Assembly (NCBI GenBank): GCA_049317545.1
Contig: JBMOIB010000001.1
Location: forward strand, 1 to 64,000
DNA from: REEB506 sp049317545
Lineage (GTDB): Bacteria > Pseudomonadota > Alphaproteobacteria > Caulobacterales > Aquidulcibacteraceae
Reading direction: 5' to 3'
Length of the DNA stretch: 64,000 bases
In this document: piece by piece, positions 8,376 to 16,120 of the stretch
How the letters are laid out: the number at the start of each line of letters is the position of its first letter
How positions within the stretch are numbered: position 1 is the stretch's first letter
The notes under the pieces: generated by a model
The model's input: only the letters and a program-made list of their open reading frames with translations
What the model was told of the DNA's origin: nothing
Databases searched by the model: none
Translations under genes and position numbers: made by a program

Positions 8376-8871
8376 TCTCCATCACGTCGCCGGGTTGGGC
8401 CCAGCTCAGCGCCTTCAGCATGGCTTCGAGCGGGACGGCGACGCAGCCTTCGGTCGGCCGGAAATCGGGCCGCGCCAAATGCCAGAAAATCGCGCTGCCG
8501 GCGCCGGGAACGACCGGGTCGTCGTTGTGGCCGAGGATCACAATCACGTCATAAACGTGGTCATCCCGCCACAAGTTCTCGGCGCTGGCGGGGTAGGGCA
8601 TTTTGACCAGGCGGTTGTAGTTTGGATCGGACGGCGCGTCGCACCAGCCGTCGTCGCGGGCAATTTCCGCCACTGGCAGGTCAGTTTTCGGCCGTTCAAG
8701 GCGATCCGGGCGGTAAAGGACCCGCCGAAGGGGCCAAATTCCGATCGGCGAAGCCCCGTCGCCCTCGCGCTTCGCCGCCGCCGGCTTGACCCCGCCCTTG
8801 CCGAGGGCGCATCGCACCTCGAAGCCCGGGGCCAGAAACCGGCCCTCCGCGTGCGCCGAAAAAACGATCAT
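8365..8871 (-). CDS. L,D-transpeptidase (YkuD-fold) family protein without signal peptide
   Basis: A 168-residue YkuD-fold protein. The start MIVFSAHAEG is preceded by a GGAAAGGAAGAG-like purine tract; the much longer open frame to base 9255 lies over the divergent regulator gene and is not used. The catalytic region reads IFWHLA (His131) and RPTEGCVAVP (Cys143). The Arg that usually follows the Cys by two positions is replaced by Ala, as in a sub-branch of the family. No signal peptide is visible, unlike cell-wall cross-linking enzymes, so the site of action is unclear. Divergent from the response regulator by 79 bp. Confidence 0.8.
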   Translation of the reverse strand: MIVFSAHAEGRFLAPGFEVRCALGKGGVKPAAAKREGDGASPIGIWPLRRVLYRPDRLERPKTDLPVAEIARDDGWCDAPSDPNYNRLVKMPYPASAENLWRDDHVYDVIVILGHNDDPVVPGAGSAIFWHLARPDFRPTEGCVAVPLEAMLKALSWAQPGDVMEIKA

Positions 8872-8950
8872 CGCTCTTCCTTTCCCTCGGGGGCCTGCCC
8901 ATGTCTCGCGCCTGACTTGACGCCGATCCAGGCCCAGGACACGAGAGTCC

Positions 8951-9646
8951 ATGACCCAACGGAAGACGCCACTGCTCCTGATCGACGACGATGTCGACCT
9001 TCGTACAGCGCTGATCGAACAGCTCGAACAGTCCGAAGGTTTTGTGGTCGAGAGCGCCGGCACGATCAAGGACGGCCGCGCCCTCGCCGAGACCGGGAAG
9101 GCCGCGCTGATCATCCTCGATGTCGATTTGCCGGACGGCGACGGGCGCGACGCCTGTAAGGCGATGCGCGAGGCTGGCGTCACCACGCCGATCATCCTGC
9201 TCACCGGCGCGGATCTGGACACGGACCAGGTTCGCGGCCTCGATTCCGGGGCCAATGACTACGTCACCAAGCCGTTCAAGTTCGCCGTCCTTCTCGCGCG
9301 CATCAGAACGCACATGCGTCTGCATGAGAGCAGCATGGACGCGGTGCTTTCGATCGGCGGCTATGAATTCCGTCCCGCGGCGCGCACGCTCATGGGCGCA
9401 AACCAGAAGGAAATTCGGCTGACCGATAAGGAAACCAATATCCTCAAGTACCTCTATCGATCCGGGGATAAGCCGGTCCCGCGCGATGAATTGCTGCGCG
9501 AAGTCTGGGGTTACAACGCCAACGTCACGACGCACACGCTTGAGACCCACATTTATCGGCTTCGCCAGAAGGTCGATCTCAATCCCGAAGCGTCGAGCAT
9601 TATCCTGACGGAGCAGGGCGGATACCGCCTCAATCCCCGCCCCTAA
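8951..9646 (+). CDS. OmpR/PhoB-family response regulator
   Basis: A 231-residue two-domain regulator. The receiver domain has the acidic pair in LIDDDVD, the phospho-acceptor Asp57 in IILDVDLPDGDG, a Thr in LLTGAD and the Lys in YVTKPF. The C-terminal winged helix contains LTDKETNILKYLYRSGDKPVPR and THTLETHIYRLRQKV, typical of OmpR DNA-binding domains. No histidine kinase is adjacent, so its partner is unknown. A TTGACGC hexamer-like box at 8917-8923, matching the Caulobacter housekeeping -35, lies 28 bp before the start, but no convincing -10 follows. Confidence 0.92.
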   Translation: MTQRKTPLLLIDDDVDLRTALIEQLEQSEGFVVESAGTIKDGRALAETGKAALIILDVDLPDGDGRDACKAMREAGVTTPIILLTGADLDTDQVRGLDSGANDYVTKPFKFAVLLARIRTHMRLHESSMDAVLSIGGYEFRPAARTLMGANQKEIRLTDKETNILKYLYRSGDKPVPRDELLREVWGYNANVTTHTLETHIYRLRQKVDLNPEASSIILTEQGGYRLNPRP

Positions 9647-9655
9647 GACCGCGTG

Positions 9656-10441
9656 CTAAGGTTTGATCGTGACGTAAACGGGCACGTGGTCGCTTGGCCG
9701 CTCCCAGCTGCGGCTCGCGGTATGGACCGTGAATTTTGACGAGGCCGCGGCGAGCTCGGGGCTGGTCCAGATGTGGTCAAGGCGGCGGCCGCGATTGGCT
9801 TTCTGCCAGTCGGGGCTGCGGTAACTCCACCAGGTGAAGATCTTCTCGTCGGCGGGGCGATGGTGGCGCGCGAGGTCGACGAACCCGCCGGCGGCCTGGA
9901 CCGCATTGAGGGCCTCCGTTTCGACCGGCGTATGGCTGACGACGTTCAGCAATTGCTTGTGGTTCCAGACGTCGTGCTCGCCGGGCGCGATGTTGAGGTC
10001 GCCGGCGACGACCAGCGGACCACGGCCGCGGCGGCTGGCGTAATAGGCTTTCATCTGTTCGAGCACGGCGAGTTTGTGGGCGAACTTGGGATTGTTGTTG
10101 GGGGCCGGATCATCGCCGCCGGCCGGCACATACAAGGAATGGATCTCGATCCCGGCGATCCGCACCGCCACGCTGCGGGCTTCATTGCGCGGGCAGATCG
10201 GCGGCGGCGGCAGCACCTCGATGGGTTTGCGCGACGCAATGGCCACGCCATGCCATCCTTTCTGGCCGACCACAGCCAGATGTCGGAAGCCGGCATTGGC
10301 GAAGGCGCCAGCGGGAAACTCGCCGTCACGGCATTTGATTTCCTGCAGGCAAATGATGTCCGGCGCGGCTTCATCGACGAAGCGCGCGACCAGGCCCGCC
10401 CGCAGGCGAACCGAATTGATGTTCCAAGTGGCGATGCGCAT
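9656..10441 (-). CDS. xthA: Exodeoxyribonuclease III
   Basis: A 261-residue AP endonuclease / 3'-5' exonuclease of the EEP superfamily, acting in base-excision repair. The start is set at MRIATWNINSVRLR, the universal N-terminus of this family; a 19-codon upstream extension is ignored. Active-site blocks are visible: QEIKC (metal Glu), GDLNIAP (Asp/Asn), DHIWTS and SDHVPVYV (catalytic His near the end). It converges on the response regulator with a 9-bp gap. Upstream lies a 304-bp structured intergenic region. Confidence 0.95.
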   Translation of the reverse strand: MRIATWNINSVRLRAGLVARFVDEAAPDIICLQEIKCRDGEFPAGAFANAGFRHLAVVGQKGWHGVAIASRKPIEVLPPPPICPRNEARSVAVRIAGIEIHSLYVPAGGDDPAPNNNPKFAHKLAVLEQMKAYYASRRGRGPLVVAGDLNIAPGEHDVWNHKQLLNVVSHTPVETEALNAVQAAGGFVDLARHHRPADEKIFTWWSYRSPDWQKANRGRRLDHIWTSPELAAASSKFTVHTASRSWERPSDHVPVYVTIKP

Positions 10442-10523
10442 GGCCCGACTTAGGCTGGATTGTTGCGCGGCGAAAGGCGCCAAGGCGCGCCGCGTCAATG
10501 CAAATTGGCGACCCCAAACGCGA

Positions 10524-10559
10524 AGACGCCCGGTCGCGGGGGAGGGCGACCGGGCGTCT
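10524..10559 (-). terminator. Perfect 14-bp stem-loop, probable terminator
   Basis: The left arm AGACGCCCGGTCGC and its exact inverted copy GCGACCGGGCGTCT enclose an 8-nt purine loop. On the minus strand the stem is followed by TTCGCGTTTGG, only weakly T-rich, which is common for GC-rich bacteria; on the plus strand TTTT follows 6 nt later. It most likely ends minus-strand transcription coming from lolA or from the candidate small RNA, and shields xthA from read-through. Confidence 0.6.
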
Positions 10560-10664
10560 GTGCGCTTTTCAGCGCGCGCCGGGAGGGGATCGATCCGGCG
10601 CGATCGTCGCTTCAGGCCCGTCAGCGGGGGGACGACGCTGACCTAAAGGTGTTCGACGACCGAC
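10524..10664 (-). ncRNA. Candidate small RNA between lolA and xthA
   Basis: No protein gene fits the 304-bp gap 10442-10745. On the minus strand a sigma70-like box pair (see 10671-10699) is followed by about 140 bp with several short inverted repeats, for example CAGCG and CGCTG arms around 10620-10645, and ends in a perfect 14-bp stem. This is the layout of an independent small RNA. It could equally be the 3' untranslated region and terminator of lolA. No Rfam family was recognised; 6S, SRP and tmRNA hallmarks are not evident. Confidence 0.3.
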
Positions 10665-10670
10665 CAGTTG

Positions 10671-10699
10671 CATATACGTCACAAGGTCCTTAAAAACAA
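10671..10699 (-). promoter_or_regulatory. Sigma70-like promoter candidate, minus strand
   Basis: Read on the minus strand, TTGTTT (10699-10694) and TATATG (10676-10671) are separated by exactly 17 nt in an AT-rich patch. Each box is only a partial match to TTGACA and TATAAT. Transcription would begin near 10664 and run into the strong stem-loop ending at 10524. Chance occurrence cannot be excluded. Confidence 0.35.
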
Positions 10700-10745
10700 T
10701 TACCGGCATGATGAAAAATCTTGCAGAAACCTGCGGCGTTCGACC

Positions 10746-11426
10746 TCACCGCGGCTTTGCGCCGCCATCGGCCTTCTTCGCCTTCTGAATCGCGAACAGC
10801 ATTGGATCGAGCCGCGCACTCGGGCGGACGTCGATCAAAGTCAATTGCGTGACTTGGCCCTGTCCATCCACGATGCGCCAGCGCTTCAATGCTTTTGTCG
10901 ATGCATCGAGGTTCAACGTAATCTCACCGTCCGCCTGGCCGGACTTGTCCCGGGCTGTGATCAGCAGTTCATTGTCTTGGCGGGCGACGCGAATGATCCG
11001 GGCGTCCTTCTCCAAGTTAATTGTGGATTTCAGAACGAGCCAAAGCGGGGTGGCGCGCAAGGGAAGCGTGTCCGTCGTGCGCATCGCGCGGTCGGAGATC
11101 GCCAGCGACGCGCCGTCGGCCACGATCGTGAGCGGACTGGGGGCGTCGTACTCGAATCGCAGGCGCCCGGGACGGTGCATGTAGAAGGCGCCGGTCAGCG
11201 CCGCGCCGTCCGGCGAGACCTGCTGGAACCGGCCCTGCAGCGCGCGAACCGTGTCGAGCGCGCGCGAGGCGTCCTTGAGCACCTGCGACCTTGCGGGACC
11301 TGCGAGATCGATCGGGGCGGACAAAACCGCCCTGCCTGTCTGCGCCGCGGCTGTTGCGGCGGGGGCAAGGGCGAGGGCGGCGCTGACGGCGAGAAGGGCG
11401 GTGAGGCGTTTGAACATGACGCCCAT
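10746..11426 (-). CDS. lolA: Outer-membrane lipoprotein carrier LolA-family protein
   Basis: A 226-residue periplasmic protein. A signal peptide (KRLTALLAVSAALALAPAATA) precedes a LolA-like half barrel: VRALQGRFQQVSPDG, GAFYMHRPGRLRFEYD, LTIVADGASLAISDR and a C-terminal WRIVDGQGQVTQLTLIDV. LolA shuttles lipoproteins from LolCDE to the outer membrane. A second ATG three codons downstream is an equally good start. It is read in the same direction as ftsK, 48 bp upstream, the same pair seen in many Alphaproteobacteria. Confidence 0.88.
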   Translation of the reverse strand: MGVMFKRLTALLAVSAALALAPAATAAAQTGRAVLSAPIDLAGPARSQVLKDASRALDTVRALQGRFQQVSPDGAALTGAFYMHRPGRLRFEYDAPSPLTIVADGASLAISDRAMRTTDTLPLRATPLWLVLKSTINLEKDARIIRVARQDNELLITARDKSGQADGEITLNLDASTKALKRWRIVDGQGQVTQLTLIDVRPSARLDPMLFAIQKAKKADGGAKPR

Positions 11427-11474
11427 GTGCCCCCGCCATGGGGCGAAAGGAAGGGGGCCGTACGGCGTTTCGCG

Positions 11475-13937
11475 TCAGTCCGCGACCGGCGGCGACAGGA
11501 TCTCGCGTTTGCCGGCGTGGTTGGCGTTCGAAATGATGCCTTCCTTCTCCATCCGCTCGATGAGGCTCGCCGCGCGGTTGTAGCCGACCTGCAAACGCCG
11601 CTGCAGATAGGATGTCGAAGCTTTGCGGTCGCGCAGCACGATCTGGACCGCGCGATCGAACAAATCGTCGCCCGTCGCTTCGGGCATGGCGTCGTACAGG
11701 CCATCATCGTCGTCGTCGCGCGGGGCGTCCGGATCCTCGAGAATGTCGGCGCGATAGTTCGGCTGGCCTTGCGCCTTGAGCGTCGCCACGACGCGCTCGA
11801 CCTCGGTGTCGGACACGAACGGCCCGTGCAGACGGCGGATCTTGCCGCCGCCGGCCATGAACAGGAGGTCGCCCATGCCCAGGAGCTGTTCGGCGCCCTG
11901 CTCGCCGAGGATCGTGCGGCTGTCGATCTTGGACGTCACCGAATAGCTGATCCGGGTCGGGAAGTTCGCCTTGATCGTGCCGGTGATGACGTCCACCGAC
12001 GGGCGCTGCGTCGCCATGATTACGTGGATGCCGGCGGCGCGCGCCATCTGCGCCAGGCGCTGGACGGCGGCTTCGATTTCCTTGCCGGCCGTCAGCATCA
12101 GGTCGGCCATCTCGTCGATGACGACCACGATGTAGGGCATCGGATCGAGGTCGAGCGATTCCGTCTCCATGATCGGTTCGCCCGTGTCCGGATCGAAACC
12201 GGTGTGCACGGAGCGTTCGATCGCTTCGCCGGACGCCGCCGCATCGGCGAGGCGTTCGTTGTAGCCCTGGATGTTGCGCACCCCGAGCTTGGCCATGCGC
12301 CGATAGCGCTCTTCCATTTCGCGCACGGTCCATTTGAGCGCGACGACGGCCTTCTTGGGATCGGTCACGACCGGTGCGAGAAGGTGCGGAATGCCCTCGT
12401 ACACGGACAATTCCAGCATCTTCGGGTCGATCATGATGAAGCGGCACTGCTCCGGGGTCAGACGATAGAGCAGGGACAAGATCATGGCGTTGATGCCGAC
12501 CGACTTGCCCGAGCCGGTGGTGCCGGCGATCAGGAGGTGGGGCATTTTCGCGAGGTCGGCGGCGAAGGGTTCGCCCTCGATCGTTTCACCGAGCGCGAGC
12601 GGCAGTCCGCCCTGGCTGCCGACGAAGGCGTTCGAGGCCATCAGCGAGCGCAGGAACACGGTCTCGCGTTTGGGGTTCGGCAGTTCGACGCCGATCGCGT
12701 TGCGGCCGGGAATGACGGCGACGCGGGCGGCGTTGGCGCTCATCGAGCGGGCGATGTCGTCGGCGAGGCTCACCACGCGGGCGCTCTTCACGCCGGGCGC
12801 GGGCTCCAGTTCGAACAGCGTGACGACCGGACCCGGGCGGGCGGCGACGATGTCGCCCTGGACGCCGAAATCGACGAGCGTCGCGGCCAGGCGCTGCGAG
12901 GCGGCCTTGAGCGCTGCACCGTCGGCGTGCGCGGCGCGCGGCTTCGGCGGGGCCAGCAGATCGAGAGAGGGCAGCCGGAACTGCCGCTGGCGCATGAACG
13001 CCAGCTCGCCCTGATGCGCAGCCGCCGCGGCGGCGGATCGCGGGCGGCGCGCAGTCGTCGGAGCGGCGGCGGGCGCCTGCACCGGCTGCGGCGCATAGAC
13101 GGGACGCTGCGGATCGGCGTCGGGCGCCATCGGCGAAAGGCGCGGCGCGGCCGGACGCGGCTGGCGGACCGGGATCGCCGGCGTGCGTTCATGGAGGTCG
13201 GCTTCGCCGTGGTCATAGCCGAGCCGATCGAAATCGGCCTCGGGCGGGGTGAGCGCCGGCCTCTGGCGCGAGCGCTCCGCGAGGTTGGACATCAACGATT
13301 GGGCCGATGCGCCGGCCTTGATGGCGACGCGGCCGGCGGCGGATGCGGCGGCGAGCGCCTCCTCCTTCTTGACCCGGAAGGCGAACCCGAACGCCAGCCC
13401 GCTCAGCGCGGCGAGCGACAGCCCGCTCAGCAGGTCAGGGACGGGAAGCCCCGCAAATTCGTAAAGGCCGGAGATCGCTCCGGACATGGCGTCGCCGAGC
13501 ACGCCGCCGAAGCCAGAGCCGAGCATCCAGGCGCCAGGCGTCGGGACGTAAGAGATCAGACCGGCGAGCAGCGCGACGCCCGCTGCGCCCGACATCAGGC
13601 GGCCGGCGCTGATCGGCGCGGCTGTGCGCTTGCGCATGATCCGGATGGCGCCGGCGGCGAACACGGCAGTCAGCGCCGCCGGGGCGGCTGCGCCCACCGA
13701 TTGGATCGCAAGATCGGCGAAAATCGCGCCCGGCGCGCCGAACAGGTTCGTCGGCGCCGCATCGCTGGCCACGTTGAGGCTCGGGTCGAGCGGCGAATAG
13801 GAGACCACCGCGCCAAGCCCGTAAGCTCCGCCCGCGGCCGCCGCAATGGTGGCGCCGACGCGGCGAAGCGTCAGCTTGTTGGAGGGCGGGGCCAACGCCT
13901 CATGGGCGGCTTCGAAGGTCGTAGTGTCTTGGGGCAT
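11475..13937 (-). CDS. ftsK: DNA translocase FtsK
   Basis: An 820-residue septal DNA pump that clears and resolves chromosome termini. The N-terminal 180 residues hold about four membrane segments. An Ala/Pro-rich linker follows (residues about 220-300). The motor has a Walker A loop GTTGSGKS near residue 470, the Walker B strand in YIVVVIDEMADLM and the MATQRPSVDVITG block. A winged-helix gamma domain (TSYLQRRLQVGYNRAASLIERMEKEGII) at the C-terminus should read KOPS-type sequences. Length is normal for alphaproteobacterial FtsK. Confidence 0.97.
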   Translation of the reverse strand: MPQDTTTFEAAHEALAPPSNKLTLRRVGATIAAAAGGAYGLGAVVSYSPLDPSLNVASDAAPTNLFGAPGAIFADLAIQSVGAAAPAALTAVFAAGAIRIMRKRTAAPISAGRLMSGAAGVALLAGLISYVPTPGAWMLGSGFGGVLGDAMSGAISGLYEFAGLPVPDLLSGLSLAALSGLAFGFAFRVKKEEALAAASAAGRVAIKAGASAQSLMSNLAERSRQRPALTPPEADFDRLGYDHGEADLHERTPAIPVRQPRPAAPRLSPMAPDADPQRPVYAPQPVQAPAAAPTTARRPRSAAAAAAHQGELAFMRQRQFRLPSLDLLAPPKPRAAHADGAALKAASQRLAATLVDFGVQGDIVAARPGPVVTLFELEPAPGVKSARVVSLADDIARSMSANAARVAVIPGRNAIGVELPNPKRETVFLRSLMASNAFVGSQGGLPLALGETIEGEPFAADLAKMPHLLIAGTTGSGKSVGINAMILSLLYRLTPEQCRFIMIDPKMLELSVYEGIPHLLAPVVTDPKKAVVALKWTVREMEERYRRMAKLGVRNIQGYNERLADAAASGEAIERSVHTGFDPDTGEPIMETESLDLDPMPYIVVVIDEMADLMLTAGKEIEAAVQRLAQMARAAGIHVIMATQRPSVDVITGTIKANFPTRISYSVTSKIDSRTILGEQGAEQLLGMGDLLFMAGGGKIRRLHGPFVSDTEVERVVATLKAQGQPNYRADILEDPDAPRDDDDDGLYDAMPEATGDDLFDRAVQIVLRDRKASTSYLQRRLQVGYNRAASLIERMEKEGIISNANHAGKREILSPPVAD

Positions 13938-14278
13938 CTGTCCGCTCGGCTACAAGAGCTTGGCCGGACTTTTGGCCGGAGCGGTAAAGGACTCATGAAC
14001 GCCCGACGCATAAGGCCGCGTTTTTCATTGCGAAATTGCAACGAAGCTGACCGGGCAAGGCGTTCGTGACCCAAAATGAACCACGCAACCGCAGGTCATT
14101 TCGCCCCCGGATCGTTAAGGCGATTCTCTGCGGCGGTCATCTGCCGGTAGGGCGCGGCGTGGGTCGTTCCGACAAAGAAGAGGCCGCGACTGTCGTCGCG
14201 GCCTCAGGGGAGGAGGACCCCACGGGTGTGGGCAGTGGAGCGGACGACGCCGGATCGGCGCCGCCCGCAAAGTCAGGC
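13938..14278. other. Intergenic region between amt and ftsK (341 bp)
   Basis: No convincing gene. Both flanking genes are on the minus strand, so this holds the amt terminator (14180-14205) and the ftsK leader and promoter. Near ftsK a short direct repeat, GGCCGGA spaced by a TTTT tract, lies about 20-40 bp before the start. An AT-richer stretch around 14015-14050 (GCGTTTTTCATTGCGAAATTGC) is a plausible promoter zone, but no clear box pair was found. Confidence 0.45.
14180..14205 (-). terminator. Intrinsic terminator downstream of amt
   Basis: An 11-bp perfect stem, GAGGCCGCGAC and GTCGCGGCCTC, with a 4-nt loop. On the minus strand the stem is followed by TTCTTTGTC, a T-rich tail. It lies 74 bp past the amt stop codon and is well placed to end that transcript before ftsK. 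Confidence 0.8.
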
Positions 14279-15880
14279 TTACGGGTGGTACGCCCGCTCG
14301 CCGTGTTCGGTGATGTCGAGGCCTTCGTCCTCGACGTCCTTGCTGACGCGGAGCTGGCCGATCAGCCGGATCAGCATGAAGACGATCGTGCTGGCGACGG
14401 CAGACCAGGCAATCGCCACGCCGACCGCTTTGGCCTGCGCCATCACTTGGGTCGCCATGTCATACGGGAGCGCATCGCAGGCCGCCTTGATCACGCCAGC
14501 GTCGTCGAAGCAGGTCGTGTAGTCCACGATGCCTGCGCCGCCGAGGTCCGGCGAAACCAGGATCCCGGTGCCGATGGCGCCGATGATGCCGCCGATCGCA
14601 TGAATGCCGAACGCATCCAGGCTGTCGTCGTACTTCAGCGCGCTCTTCACGACCGAGCAGAACAGGATGCAGATCGGGCTGACGATGAGGCCCAGCACCA
14701 GGGCGCCGATCGGGCCGGCGAAGCCTGCCGCCGGCGTGATCGCCACGAGGCCAGCTACGATGCCCGAAGCCATGCCGAGCATGCTCGGGTGCTTGCGGGT
14801 CACCCACTCGACGAGGACCCAGGACAGACCCGCCGCCGCCGTGGCGATCAGCGTGTTCATCATCGCGAGGACCGAATAATAGTTCGACTCGAGGTTGGAG
14901 CCGGCGTTGAAGCCGAACCAGCCGACCCACAGGAGGCCCGCGCCGACATAGGTCAGCGTGAGCGAGTGCGGTGCGATCGGCTCGTTGCGATAGCTCAGGC
15001 GCGGTCCGAGGATCAGGCAGCCCACCAGAGCCGCGATGCCGGCGTTGATGTGGACGACCGTGCCGCCGGCGAAGTCGAGCGCGCCGAAGCCCCAGATCAG
15101 GCCGTTGGTGGTCGCATCGCCCTGATAGGAGGCCGCAGCGAGGCTATCGGGTCCCGGCCACCACCAGACCATGTGGGCGATCGGGTAATAGCTGAGGAGC
15201 GGCCAAAGGACCGCGAAGATGCAGACGCCAAGGAACTTCATCCGCTCTGCGACGCCACCCAGAACAAGGGCCGCGGTGATGCAAGCGAAGGTCATCTGGA
15301 AGATGACGAAAACCAGTTCAGGCAGGTAGATGCCGGTCGAGAAGGTCGCGACGAGGCTCGATGCGTCCATGCCCTTCAGGCCGAGGCGATCCAAGCCGCC
15401 GACGAACAAGTCGCCGCCGATCGGCCAGGCGCCTGTCGTGAACGACAGGCTGTATCCCCAAAGGACCCAGCAGATCATGCCGATGACGCATACTGTGGTC
15501 ACGCCCATGAGCATCGACAGCATGTTCTTGGTGCGCACAAGGCCGCCATAGAACAATGCAAGACCCGGCACGATCATCAGAAGAACGAGCAGAGTGGAGA
15601 CCATCATCCAAGTGACGTCGCCTTTATCGACGACTTTCTCGGGAAGGGTGGCTTCCTTCTTCACTTCAGCCGCAGGCGCGGCCTCCGGCGCTGCTGCAGC
15701 GGCCTCGGCAGGAGCTGCTGCGGCGGCCGCGACCGGCGGCGCAGCCGGCTCGGTTTGCGCGTGGGCTAAGTTCGGCGCCGCCGCCATGACGGCGACCCCA
15801 ACAACTGCGGCGGCGAGCGCCGCGCGAATGGCGGCCCAAAAGCTTGGCCGCGAAGACGAAACGCGTGGTGTTGTCATCAT
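14279..15880 (-). CDS. amt: Ammonium transporter (Amt/MEP/Rh family)
   Basis: A 533-residue transporter. The start is the ATG-ATG pair next to GGGGGAG; the longer open frame to 16438 is antisense to the neighbouring hydroxylase. A cleavable signal peptide (ends near AHAQ, about residue 42) and an Ala/Pro/Glu-rich stretch of about 45 residues precede the Amt core of 11 membrane helices. Pore features are visible: DVTWMMVSTLLVLLMIVPGL, the first histidine in GGTVVHINAG and the second in DAFGIHAIGGI. It imports ammonium. No PII gene (glnK) is adjacent, although amt is often paired with one. A terminator follows. Confidence 0.96.
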   Translation of the reverse strand: MMTTPRVSSSRPSFWAAIRAALAAAVVGVAVMAAAPNLAHAQTEPAAPPVAAAAAAPAEAAAAAPEAAPAAEVKKEATLPEKVVDKGDVTWMMVSTLLVLLMIVPGLALFYGGLVRTKNMLSMLMGVTTVCVIGMICWVLWGYSLSFTTGAWPIGGDLFVGGLDRLGLKGMDASSLVATFSTGIYLPELVFVIFQMTFACITAALVLGGVAERMKFLGVCIFAVLWPLLSYYPIAHMVWWWPGPDSLAAASYQGDATTNGLIWGFGALDFAGGTVVHINAGIAALVGCLILGPRLSYRNEPIAPHSLTLTYVGAGLLWVGWFGFNAGSNLESNYYSVLAMMNTLIATAAAGLSWVLVEWVTRKHPSMLGMASGIVAGLVAITPAAGFAGPIGALVLGLIVSPICILFCSVVKSALKYDDSLDAFGIHAIGGIIGAIGTGILVSPDLGGAGIVDYTTCFDDAGVIKAACDALPYDMATQVMAQAKAVGVAIAWSAVASTIVFMLIRLIGQLRVSKDVEDEGLDITEHGERAYHP

Positions 15881-16120
15881 ACTCCCCCGTTCGACGGCGC
15901 TCTGGCCGTCCGCGCGGTTCACCCGGCCGCGCCGGCGCTGCACACGCCTGTTACTTGATTGATCGGGCCCGCCCCCTCGCAAGCCGCGCGTCTCGCGGGT
16001 GCGGCGCCGTTTCCACGGGCGCCCAAAAAGACGGCGGTGCGGCGCCAATTCGCTGCGCAAGCAGGCGCCAGCCGCAAACGCCGCATCGACGTCGAGCGCC
16101 GGCGCGCTAATGTCCCCGCC

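Noticed and set aside
10668..14069. A 1133-codon plus-strand open frame over lolA and ftsK
   Set aside because: Antisense to two clear genes; composition is that of a shadow frame.
16055..16076. A sigma54-like -24/-12 element (GG and GC boxes on the minus strand) ahead of amt
   Set aside because: The sequence TGGCGCCTGCTTGC has GG-to-GC spacing one base short of the sigma54 rule and lies almost 190 bp upstream of amt, inside the divergent gene leader.
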